Positions 13,362 through 23,952 of a DNA stretch of 64,000 nt are shown piece after piece. Below the pieces are notes generated by a model. It saw only the letters and a list, made by a program, of their open reading frames with translations, ran no database searches and was not told the origin of the DNA. The stretch is from Dimorphilus gyrociliatus (taxonomy: Eukaryota > Annelida > Polychaeta > Dinophilidae). The position numbers were made by a program, and so were the translations under genes. Within the stretch, counting starts at the first letter, position 1; every line of letters starts with the position of its first letter. The stretch covers positions 1,364,968 through 1,428,967 of the forward strand of contig CAJFCJ010000009.1 of assembly GCA_904063045.1 (NCBI GenBank), read 5' to 3'.

Positions 13362-16300
13362 ATGGAAGAGAAGAACAATTCTGTTTTTAACCTTTCCTTT
13401 TTAAGTACCGGTGATGGAACTCCCCACCAAGGCAAAGAATTGAAAACGGCTATAGGCTTTTCGCCTGTGACTGAATTAGCATTGAGCTTTAAAGATATGT
13501 CGGCCAGGTATAGAAATTCGTTTGATACGGTCTAGTCTTACGTGTGTAGTTGCCTATTGACATCAAATGTATTTAAAAATTGGGATCAAGTAATTATATG
13601 AACAAAGTCGTTAATTGAGAAGCATTGGTCAATTTACGTTCGGAGCTAATTAAACGCCTATAAAAAAAATCTCATCGGGGTCAATGGCTTAATTGCTACC
13701 AATTCGGGCCATCGAACAATCTCGGGGCATTGTTCATTCCCACATTGGAAAAAAATGTACTTTCGAATTGCGTACGGAGAGAGTTGATTGGTGGGGAATA
13801 CTTCGAACTGACCTACATACAAGCCTGCTAAGTCGGAAAGTTCTTTTTATAGCATAAGGGGAATTTTCGCTGGTGAATCGACCTTATCGCGTGAGGGTCT
13901 TTGACACATTAGCGGGTAAATTTAAAAATATCGAATTTAGGCCTATACCAGGCACATCAAATATTTACCATGTCTGACCCACATGATAAATGTGCACACT
14001 GCTAATGGTGATGAATGGCGGTCGTTTTCGAACTTTGTAGCTATTTTTGAACACCTGCGGTCGACTACCGTATTAGTAGAATACAAAAACGCACTAGATA
14101 AATATACGTTATATAGCGTCGCTTTATTGCTAACCGATAACTGCATAGGCCAATTATGAATTTAAGAGACGGAAACCCTCTCTGTTTACCAATACTATTC
14201 ATTCAATTGTTCTGATTGTTTATTCGAAACGAAATTATAGTTGTGATTATTTACGAAACAGGAAGTGAAAGTGTTAGGAGGACCTAAGTGATGTAACGCC
14301 TTTGTTAAAAATAAGACGAGTTTTTCTAAAACTTTCTAATTACTGCGGGTTTTTATTCGCATATGAACGTCGCAGATCTCGTATCTATTTCAAAGCGTCT
14401 ACCGACGACGTTCTAATTACTAACCATATACCCGCTGATTTATTAGCATTGTGATAAGCCCTTATCAGAGCAGATGCGACGGTATATTAGTACAACTGTG
14501 AATGCTTTGTTTGTCCCTATGTAGTTTGTAACGGTCGTTTCTATAGCGACACACCGGCAGATGCGGGATGTTTGTAATCGCAACACCTGCGTAATTGAGC
14601 CCCACCGCTATCTTTATATTCAATTGACTTGTATGGACCATTTGAACATTATTTTGTTGACAGTTCCGGAAGTTCGTACGAGGAGACGCCTGTTAGAAAG
14701 CTATGTTTGAATGATACTAACACACCACCAAGTACGGGTTTACGCAGAACGAAGAGCAGTACTTTTGGAAATAATGACGGTAAGTGTGACGTCACAACTG
14801 AAAAACGACCTACTGCCGCTGGGAAGCGTTACTCTTCAAACGGCCCTGTTTGGCTATCGCACCTGTTTTTTTTAAGGGCAGCTTGTATTATATGTACATT
14901 CGGGGCTGACGGTATGTTTGATAATGCCGTTCATTAACCAGGGTTTTCGGCTACCGTCTATTCATGTTGATGACGTCATAGAGTGTAATTGATATAATGT
15001 GAACATTTAAAGTTAACCAACTTGCTAATTAATACGTATATTTCGCAGGTGACGGCGAGCTTGGGGAGTTGAAAGGGTGAGTAAAAAAACATCGCCATGT
15101 AGTTTATCACCTTCGGGCTTTTCTGTGTTTGTCTAATCTTTTTGGGTCATTTGGGGAGGGGTGGCGAGAGTGTAATGCCTGTAATAGATAGTATAACGTT
15201 GCAGACGTATTCGAAAAGACGCTTACGCGGCGTTACCTCACAAGTAGGGCGTTGATTGGCTGGCGCATAGCCAAAAAAATTTTCCCTGACCCAAATTCTA
15301 TAGGGCGTTAGAGGCGTTACTCTCACCACTCGACGCCCTCCCTGTGTCGTTTTGAATACGTGCTTGTTGTTTGCATTCGCCTAAACAGAATCTATTCGCA
15401 CCGTTTCAAGGAGCAATTCGCGTCACTCTCCTTAAGGTCTTATTTTATTTTCTTTTATATGATAGGCTTAAAGTACAGTAACGACCGAACCCATTTTCTT
15501 TTCCCTCTCTGTCTTTTTATTTTTTGAAAGTGGCAAACTTTCCCCCAACGACTAAAGCTGGCTTTCTTAAAATTCGTCTTCAATTGTGTTCCCCTACTAT
15601 AAAATGTGCATGTGTTTTGACGCTTTTCCGCAAGCACCATGTGTCGCGAGCTACTGCACCTGCCGCTTGCAAGAACAGCTGCAAAGTTCCTCTGGTTCCA
15701 ATGCTATTTGTTAGGTCTATAGTGGCACGCTTCGCTATTATTTGCGAGAAATAAAAGGGGCGCCTTTTCTAATCGCCTATACACAAGGTAGGTGCAGGTG
15801 GAATGTTGATAATTATGTAGAAAGGATTAGGCAAACTTAGGGCCAGCAGTCGGCAAGCTTTCCAAATCTATGTAATCAGGCGGCGCCGAAAGTTTGCAAG
15901 CGATCCGCTTTTTGTTTCAAACGAAGCATTTCGGCGCCCACATCTTGCGTAATTATTAGTCGTTGGAAGGAAGCATTCGAAATTTAAATTGTCAAATAAC
16001 TATGAAACTGAGAAGGGCATTGTTTTGTGTGGGGCGGGTTGGCGCCGACAGTTACCTTTCACCGAAAACGTCTCTCTAATACTTTGGACATATGTCAAAT
16101 CTTCAATGTCAGCTTATACAACTATTAGAATTTGTATATTCGATGTATTCTCTTTAATAATTGTTAATTGCCAATCGTCCCGTCGAGGTTGATGAGTATA
16201 GCATTCAAGTCAAACTTGAGATTATCTTGTCCAATGTGTTAGCCCTATTTTAGGGCCAGCTCGACGCTGATTGGTCCAGGGGGCGTCGGTTACCTAGACA

Positions 16301-18427
16301 ACAAACGGCTCCGTCGCTTTCGAGTCAGACGGCGAGAGAGCAGCAAAGCGTATGGATTGTTCATCTAGTCACCATCAGTCGTCTTACGATATGCATCATT
16401 TACAAAACCTCATCGATGATTTCTTTCAGGATATTTCCCCTTTAAGTGACGCTAGCTTTCCGTAAGTTAAAACCCCCACTTTTATGGCAAGCAATTTAGT
16501 CGTTTCAATGTCAAGCGTAATACGAGTCGGTTCGGATAGAAAGTAGAAAGTAGGAAGTAAGGTGATTTGCATATTTTTAATTTTGGTCTTTTTCTTTTTT
16601 GCAACGTTTAGTTCCTCGTTTCAAAGAACGAAATCAATGCCTGTTGTAAGTATTACTTTTCAATCAAGCGTTCATATGACGTAATGGGCGCTCATTTATC
16701 AAGATACAGCTAATTACAGGCTTTACTTACTTTTTTGACATTTAATAGAATCCGTCCTCTTCATTCCTTCACGCACCTTCGCCCTTCAACACAACTGCGG
16801 AGGATAGCGATTCGAGTAAAAAGCATTCAGACGAAGAGTATTCGCCGCCTCGTTTTCCTGCTCTCGACGACTCATCAGAATCGCAATCGTCACCAGAACA
16901 GCTACCTTCTTCATCGGCTCTACCTATGGACGACGGTGAATCAAGAGATAGTGGCATTTCTGAAAACTTTCAAATAACTTCTTCTGCCTCATTCATACCA
17001 TCTTATCCTTTTAAACAACTTGATAGCCGTAAGCCTTTCAGTGACCGTACAAACTTTAGGAGATCTACTTCAACTCCACTCTCTTCTTTGACAAATCGTT
17101 TTAAATCGAGAAGCCTTTCTGTCACCGTAAGTTTATATTTAACATTTAATTTAACATTTTTAAAAAACGTCTCCAATTAATCGTGCTTTATCAGTCTGCC
17201 GATAAGACATCGTGTCAAAATTCGCCCGCACGAACCGAACAAATGGATGATGGTTTCGTTGATCTCATGGAACAACAAAATGCTATGCTTACTTCTTTTG
17301 AGGTATTATTATTAAACAACTTGAGTAAGGGCTTTTGTAATAAAAACATGTATCGGCTTCTATAGATGTCGGCCTCAGAAGGTATTCAGGAACTTATGAA
17401 TTCCAGCCAATTACCTCTACCGCATTCCGTACATGACAAGGAGAATACGCCATGTTCTCGCTTTGAACGTTGTTCAACTAGACGCATTCCGTATAAGCGC
17501 TACAAGACTTTCGATGTTAATCGCCCCTTGCCAAAATTGCCAATTGCATCGAAGCGCGAAAGCGAGGGTCAAATGTCTGAATCAAAAAGAAGAAAAAGTA
17601 TAACTGAAGAAAGCCCTAAGAAGACTTTCCAACGGAAAACTCCACCATTTATCTTGCATAGATCTCTTTCTGAACCAGAGTGCAATTTGCTATGCAAGGC
17701 GCTAGATAACGAGCAGCATTTGGTTGGTGATTATACGAGACCCCCAACTCTTCCAATCGTACCTGGTAAACACCAGCTGAAGTCTGTTTCTTGCGAAACA
17801 GTCGCCAAGTTAGTTAATGGCGATTTGGGAGACATAAAATATGACATAATCGATTGTCGATACCCTTATGAATATGATGGAGGGCATATCAATGGCTCGT
17901 TGAACTTGTTTTTGAGACAACAAATTCAGGCAGAGTTATTTGATAGGATATTGAGTGGCGATATGTCTGAGAAGGTGTTAATCTTCCATTGTGAATTTAG
18001 CTCCGAGAGGGGACCAAAATTGTTTGTATAAAATATTTGACCTATGTATAAAATTAATTTGCTAACTCAATTTTTAGAGCGAAACACACGCGCGAAATGG
18101 ACCGTAGTCAAAATCACTACCCACGCCTACATTATCCGGAAATCTATATTATGGACGGCGGTTATAAGGAATTCTACGAAGTTGCAAAGGTGGCGCCTCT
18201 ATCTTTAAAAAAGCGTTTAAATTCTTTAACGGTTTTCGCAATTTTTCCGACAGGATCTCTGTTTACCGCGTAGCTATGTCCCAATGCTACACCCAGATAG
18301 AAGTGACGATCTAAAATACTTCCGAGCACGAGCTAAGTCCGAAAACGATGATAAAGAATTTGCGAAGAAATCTAAGAGAGGAGGTTTGAAGAGGCAAAAG
18401 TCTTCCTGCCGTAAACTGATTAGTTGA
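13362..18427 (+). CDS. CDC25: CDC25 M-phase inducer phosphatase
   Basis: Long form exons: 13362-13507, 14664-14779, 15049-15076, 16612-16645, 16749-17126, 17195-17302, 17366-18021, 18078-18189 and 18254-18427 (583 residues). All phases agree. The C-terminal rhodanese-type catalytic domain has the active-site loop [10 protein letters not shown] (HCx5R) followed by [11 protein letters not shown], and [14 protein letters not shown]. It removes inhibitory phosphates from Thr14/Tyr15 of cyclin-dependent kinases. The regulatory N-terminus carries [10 protein letters not shown] and TPVRKL (vertebrate CDC25-like), a KEN box (DKENTP), an SRDSGISE degron-like motif and RTKSMPV, a possible 14-3-3/checkpoint-kinase site. 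The intron after 18021 uses a GTTTGT donor; that choice aligns the protein with vertebrate CDC25 without a gap. Confidence 0.95.
13508..14663 (+). other. Long first intron of CDC25
   Basis: A 1.16-kb intron, long for this window. No convincing exon or repeat recognised. Confidence 0.5.
15759..16046 (+). promoter_or_regulatory. GGCGCC cluster, candidate internal CDC25 promoter
   Basis: GGCGCC occurs at 15759-15764, 15883-15888 (in GGCGCCGAAA), 15933-15938 (in TTTCGGCGCC) and 16041-16046. The two middle sites are E2F-like and mirror-oriented. The cluster lies 300-600 nt upstream of ATG 16352. Confidence 0.35.
16352..16461 (+). other. CDC25: CDC25 alternative first coding exon
   Basis: ATG 16352 opens 36 codons ([19 protein letters not shown]...) ending CC|GTAAGT in phase 2, the same phase as the exon ending at 15076. 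It can therefore join the exon at 16612 and give a 523-residue isoform without the [10 protein letters not shown] region. Upstream, 15759-16046 has several GGCGCC elements, and 16289-16302 has an RFX X-box-like GTTACCTAGACAAC. Confidence 0.7.
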
Positions 18428-18856
18428 GCGGTCACACCAGCTGTTTCTTCCGTTTTTGGCTTTTTTTATTCATCGACTTGTGTTCGATGTTTTTTTAACT
18501 TTTTTTCACCTTGTTATTTTAATTGTTCTTCGTTGCTTTGTCTTTCGGCGTGCGTGCAAAGTCTAGTGTAAAAATTTTTTTCGAAATCGATTATGAATTG
18601 GTCGAAATCTATTTATTGAATTAATTGTTGGCGAATTTAAAAGAAAAATTATAGAATTGTGTGCTTATTCGCGGATGTTTGTTGCATTATCGAGTGAAAT
18701 ATGAACAGTTCTTGGTACAATAAAAATGTAATTTGTCCTACGAGTTAAAGAACAGAATACAGAAAGTAAACGTAAACAGGAAATAGTTAAAATGATACAA
18801 TTTCCGCTCTTTATTTCTCTGGTGTAGGCGCCTTTTTCTGTTTTGTCGTTTTGAAT
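18428..18856. other. Convergent 3' spacer, CDC25 / secreted EGF gene
   Basis: Holds the presumed CDC25 polyadenylation signal (AATAAA, 18719-18724) and a reverse-strand signal for the minus-strand gene (TTTATT, 18810-18815). No coding ORF. Confidence 0.55.
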
Positions 18857-21166
18857 CTAAGCAGGAGGTAATAGATAATAAAAAGTCATGTTTTTAAAGT
18901 TCGATAAGTGTTGAATATTAATTAGCTTCTTAATCTTACCCCTGTTGTTAAGTCTTATCTTACGGCCGTTTTTCCGAAACGATAACGAATCTGACATTCT
19001 GCGACCCCTATCAACTCTAAAATCTTGTTTTTCATCGGGTCTGTCGTCTTTTACTTTCTTGTCCATCACAAAATCTGGATCAAAAGTCTCACAATGAGGT
19101 AAATTTATGTACTCATCAAGGCGACAAGCCCTCTTTTCTGTCTGCTCTGTGCGGTTTGTTCTTTCGGTCATTTTACCATCTTCACAAAAATACCCCTCGG
19201 TGCATTTCCTGTACCGAACTTGGATGGGCGTCTTACCGCCTGTAGGCCTACATTTTATCGTGCACGTCCAAACACTCCATTCACCCCAAGGCCAATTGGG
19301 AGGTCTTTCCCTTGGTCGGTCGCACCTCTCCCCTTCCCATTCGGCATTACAAGAACATCTAAAAGAACCTACGGTATTAATACACTTAGCCCGCCCGGAT
19401 TGAACACCGCATGGATCTTCTAAACCTTCTGCACATTCGTCTACATCTCGACAGGACGTTCGTATAACGGCGCTAAATATTTCCTCATAACCTTTCGGGC
19501 AATCGCACCTGTAGCCCGCTTCTCTATCCGCGTCCCACCGACAATATAGCCTACCCCCACATAATTCAGCTGTGCCGTTGTAGTCACAAGGGTTCCAGAC
19601 GTCCTGACATTTGTCACCAGTGAAAGGTCGTAGACAAGCGCAGCTAAATGACAAAGCCTTGTTTGGATCTTTTAATTCAATGCAAGTTCCACCGTTTTCA
19701 CATTGGGTAATACCTTTTTGGCAAGGGTCGCCCACTTTTTCGCAGGCTTTCTTAATGGGATTCCAAGTGAAACCCGCCTTACAAAAACACTGCGGATGAG
19801 ATTAAAAATCAATTAATTCTCGGTCATTAAATCTTAGTTGTAATTTAATAAAAAAGCAATTAGATAAGAATTGTGAATCTCATCCCGTGTAAGACTTTCG
19901 GAACCTAAAGTTGTATTTTTGGTCACGTAATAATCTAGTATATAATTTATGTAACTTCCGCTGCTTGGCATCACGAATTTCCGGAAGCTCTGAATAAAAT
20001 GGGACTGAAGTATTGTAAAATGAAATACAAGGCTGAAATCTTGAAATTCCTGGGCCATCGCAACTTTTTGGGTTATTACATGGATCGGGGCAATTCCGGT
20101 GCATATCTCTCCCCAACATGCACCAATGATAGCGTAATATGAGTGACATAAATTCGTCCTTGTGATAACCTTCCCTTAAGAACTCTGGCGGTCTCGCATC
20201 TTTTAAGGTATTGTTAGAAGAGAAGATTTCAATCTCTAAATAACGACTATATATACATAAAAAAATGCTTAGAATGTCCTCTCTTCCTACAATTTTCATC
20301 TTTGACACCCTCTTCAACAATTTCTAAAATTTCATGGTCCTTCAAGTCCAGGGCGTTACTCTCACAAGAGAAGAGTGATAAAGGCTCTTCCCCGTAAGCT
20401 TTTTTCAATTTGCATACGTCAAAACTATATTCAGAATTTGTCCCGAATACGGTTGAATAGACATAACCAAAAACTTTTTTTTACCACGTTTTTTTAATAT
20501 TAAATCTTATTAATGAATGGGTAACGGAATCCACCGTAGCGTTTAGCTTATAGATGGCGTCTTTTTTTTCCTTTTAACATGACTTTTTATGAGGCCCCCA
20601 TTTACGTTTCCCCTACTAATTCCTTTCTCTCTGTCTCTGTCATACCTCCTGCCCCCCTAACGCCCTTGCTTCCCTCTTTCCCCCCCCCACCCTCGCTCTC
20701 CCCATTCTGTTTCTCTTCGTCTCATATATACCGACCTTAATAGGTTATATAGACATTTAAATTTATAGTGTTTTTTTTTAAATGTGGTAAAAAAATATAT
20801 ACGATCGCTAAAATAATAGTTTGGTATTCCTATGAACTGAAAATTATAGTAGTGATCCTTTCCCGCGGAAAATCTTCTCTTATCATCCTTTTTATCCCAT
20901 AAAGCTGTATTCATATTTATTTTAACTTGACCGAACCACGCATCTTTAAAAACAGTCTTAATTTCTCGAAGTTCAAGCACCCTGAATGATCCTTCGTCCT
21001 CTTCGGGATAATCTATTATTATTGGAGGGCCTAGGTTGTTGGATTTCTTTAAGAATCTAGGGTTTCTTTGTTGTAGAAATGTTTTTGCCTGTTTTTCCCC
21101 AAGGAATTGTGGTTCTACCCAATATAAACAAGTTAATAACCAAGCAAACCGCCAAATTGTCAACAT
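18857..21166 (-). CDS. Secreted EGF-like / thrombospondin-type-1 protein
   Basis: Starts at ATG 21166 with a signal peptide (MLTIWRFAWLLTCLYWVEPQ). The first exon runs to about 20803. A middle exon covers about 20473 to 20325 (reads in part SEYSFDVCKLKKAYGEEP). Another is about 20240-19885 (RPPEFLREGYHKDEF...CPDPCNNPKSC). The last exon, 19789-18857, encodes three EGF-like modules (the third of calcium-binding type, DVDECAEG) followed by a TSP1-like module (WGEWSVWTCTIKC) and a basic tail. The first domain of about 120 residues is not one I recognise. The splice junctions between the second and fourth pieces are not settled: no pair of strong sites gives matching phases, so exact residues there are uncertain. 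The domain content implies an extracellular matrix or signalling role. The 3' end of the CDS could also be spliced differently after the basic tail. Confidence 0.75.
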
Positions 21167-21358
21167 GGTCGTTACGTTGGAAAAGTGAAAAAACAGACCG
21201 TTCGTATTTCAAATTGTAGGCTAAATTAACGCGGGAGTATTGATAACGAGACCGGAAACATAACCGTGGCAGTGGCTTTTTTCACCGTGGTTTTTAAATT
21301 CGTACACGAACAATTTGAGAAATTTTGACTATTATCACTCAAGAGATCAATCGTTAAC
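21167..21358. promoter_or_regulatory. 192-nt head-to-head promoter
   Basis: Only 192 nt separate the start codons of the secreted EGF gene (-) and YIF1 (+), so both promoters must lie here or overlap the transcribed regions. Confidence 0.5.
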
Positions 21359-23353
21359 ATGCAATTGTCCGGTAGTTATTTTTTAAAGATGCCTCTAATC
21401 CATATATTAATTTCAAGAGGATGATTACAATTATAATCTTCGTAAATGTTGTTTTTATTTTGAAACAACAGGATTATGTGTTCTAGAGTTTATAAGATGA
21501 AATCGAAGAGTGTTACACCAACTAATACAGATTAAATAAATTTTTTATTTAGGTCAAAGGCAAAGGAAACAAGTACCTAATCATGGCTCGTTTCAAGACC
21601 CAAATATAATGGATACAAGCGCTCCTCCCCAAATGTCAAACTATGGCAATATGTGTAACCCATATCCGACACCTCCACCACAACAACAACCGCAACATTA
21701 CCAACAGCCAAGTGGAAATTCATTTTATAATCAAGGTAATAATGAAAAGAGAAAGGGGAACTAACTAGCTAGGAGTATTTAACTTTATATAGAACCGTAA
21801 ACAAAATTATTTTTATACTATTTCAGAAGAGACTTATAATATGAATGTTCAAGAAGGTATATAGATTAAGAGCATATATTTATTTGTCGATCAATTAATA
21901 ATCAACCTTATACAATACTTTGATTTGAAATGTTTTATTTACTGACTTTTTAACAAACTTTTGCTAAGTGAAGGCGTGGTTGGCGGTTGGGCTATTTTCA
22001 ACAAAGCCTCTATCAAACAAACAAAATATAAACTAGAAAATAAATAGTCTTTTATCTCCCTTTCAAGATATGTCAATGATCTATCCATCACAACAACAAC
22101 AGTCGCAACAACAAGTATTTCCAGGACAGCAATTCGTATCAGATCCAGTAGTTGCTAATGTTGCTATGCAATACGGTTCGCAGTTGGCTGATCAAGGCAA
22201 ACAATATGTTCATGGTCAAGTAAGCTTTATTCGATTTTCGAAAAAAATTCAATATATTACGCAAAAAAAATTCATTTTTAATAGTTAGAAAAGTACTTTG
22301 TTCTTGGAAAACTGCAATATTATTTTGCTGTTGACACTGCATACGTTCTTAAAAAGCTTGGATTGTTGATATTCCCTTTTGCACATAAAGTAAGTGTAAA
22401 TAATTGATTATAATTTAGTTTTCATTATTATAAATAAATAATAATGATGAAATAATATTGCTGATTTAACAAAACTTTGATTACTCTTTAGGACTGGCTT
22501 CGTAAGACAAGTCAAAACGAAAAGGGAGAGGAAACTAAAGCACCGCCTCGTTTAGACGTCAATGCTCCTGATTTATATATTCCAAGTAATTGAATGAACG
22601 AACACTAAAAGCGTTTATCTATTTCTTTTCTTTTCTATTTACCTTTATAGCGATGGCATTCGTTACGTATATACTTTTAGCCGGATTTGCATTAGGAACA
22701 AAAAACAAGTTAGTTGACTAATAATTCCGTTACTTAATTCAGTTATCTCTTTCAAATTACATACTTATAAATATATATTATAAAATTTCCACTAGATTCA
22801 CGCCAGAGGATTTAGGAGTTACAGCTAGTACTGCAGTTGTGTGGTTATCTATTGAGATACTCTTATTACTATTTATAACTTATTTATTACACGTCTCTAC
22901 AAGGCTTAGTTATCTTGATTTGTTTTCTTATTGTGGATATAAATATTTCGGGTAAACTATAAAAACAAAGAACATATCTACCTCTACGTACGTGTATTAT
23001 ATACTTTTAAACGTTTTGATCATTTTTACAGAATGTTAGTAGTCATAATATTTGGGCTTTTGTTGGATTCAACCGGATATTACGGTGCATTGTTATACAC
23101 AGGCACTACTTTAGTATTCTTTTTGGTAAATAGCATTTTAAAGATTCATTATTTATTCAAATTAATTTATTTGAGAAATTAAATTTAATCTTTTTCTTTT
23201 TTTTCCCTTCTCTCTATCTCTATCTCTCTCAAGGTGAGAGCCTTGAAATTTGATATCTCTGGAAGAGAAAGGAGAAGTTCGTTATACGTTTTATTCGTTA
23301 TCGCTCTCTCCCAGCCAGTCTTTACTTGGTGGCTTACAAGACATTTAGTTTAA
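21359..23353 (+). CDS. YIF1: YIF1-family ER-Golgi membrane protein
   Basis: Ten exons with agreeing phases: 21359-21371 (13-nt first coding exon, MQLS), 21553-21735, 21827-21856, 22068-22219, 22285-22389, 22492-22585, 22651-22708, 22796-22951, 23032-23125 and 23234-23353; 334 residues. A Pro/Gln-rich cytosolic N-terminus precedes the conserved block [20 protein letters not shown] and [23 protein letters not shown]. Several transmembrane segments follow ([41 protein letters not shown], the last segment ending TWWLTRHLV). YIF1 works with YIPF/YIP1 proteins in ER-to-Golgi trafficking. Polyadenylation signal AATAAA at 23406-23411. Confidence 0.95.
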
Positions 23354-23952
23354 AAAATGTATTGGCTTATTTATATATGTTTCTTTCCCGTGTATAAATA
23401 TAATGAATAAAGAAAAAGAAATATCGATCCTTTTAAATATAAGAATTTAAGAAAGCGTGGCAATAAATAAATGATATTCTTAATATAAAGAGGAAAGAAG
23501 TCAAGAAACAATACAAAGTATCCTATAGATGTCGCTTAATAAACTATAAATATTTTATTTATCATTTTTCTTGTATATAGTTTAATTATGTTTCCTTAAG
23601 ATATTCATAGCTAACGATGTATTCATTCATTTTCAAGCATTTGTGTGAAAAATTTGCATAATATACTACAACATTTACATTGAAAAAAAAAGATAAACAA
23701 ATATAAATTTATACATGTATCATTTTTTTTGTCGCTGCTGATATTTTTCAGTGTTTTTTCTATTAAAAAAGATGAAACTAACAAAAATAATGATCAAAAT
23801 AAGTACAAATGTACAATTTACAATGTACTTTTTTTTTATATGTTATATCTACAGTACATTCGATAGTGTATAAATAGATATTATACAGAGTATGTAATAA
23901 TATGATAAATTTATTGCATGATGTAAAATGGAAACAAAAATTGAGAGGAGAA
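23354..23952. other. Convergent 3' spacer, YIF1 / SNAP-25
   Basis: AT-rich presumed 3' UTRs of both genes. No coding ORF recognised. Confidence 0.5.
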
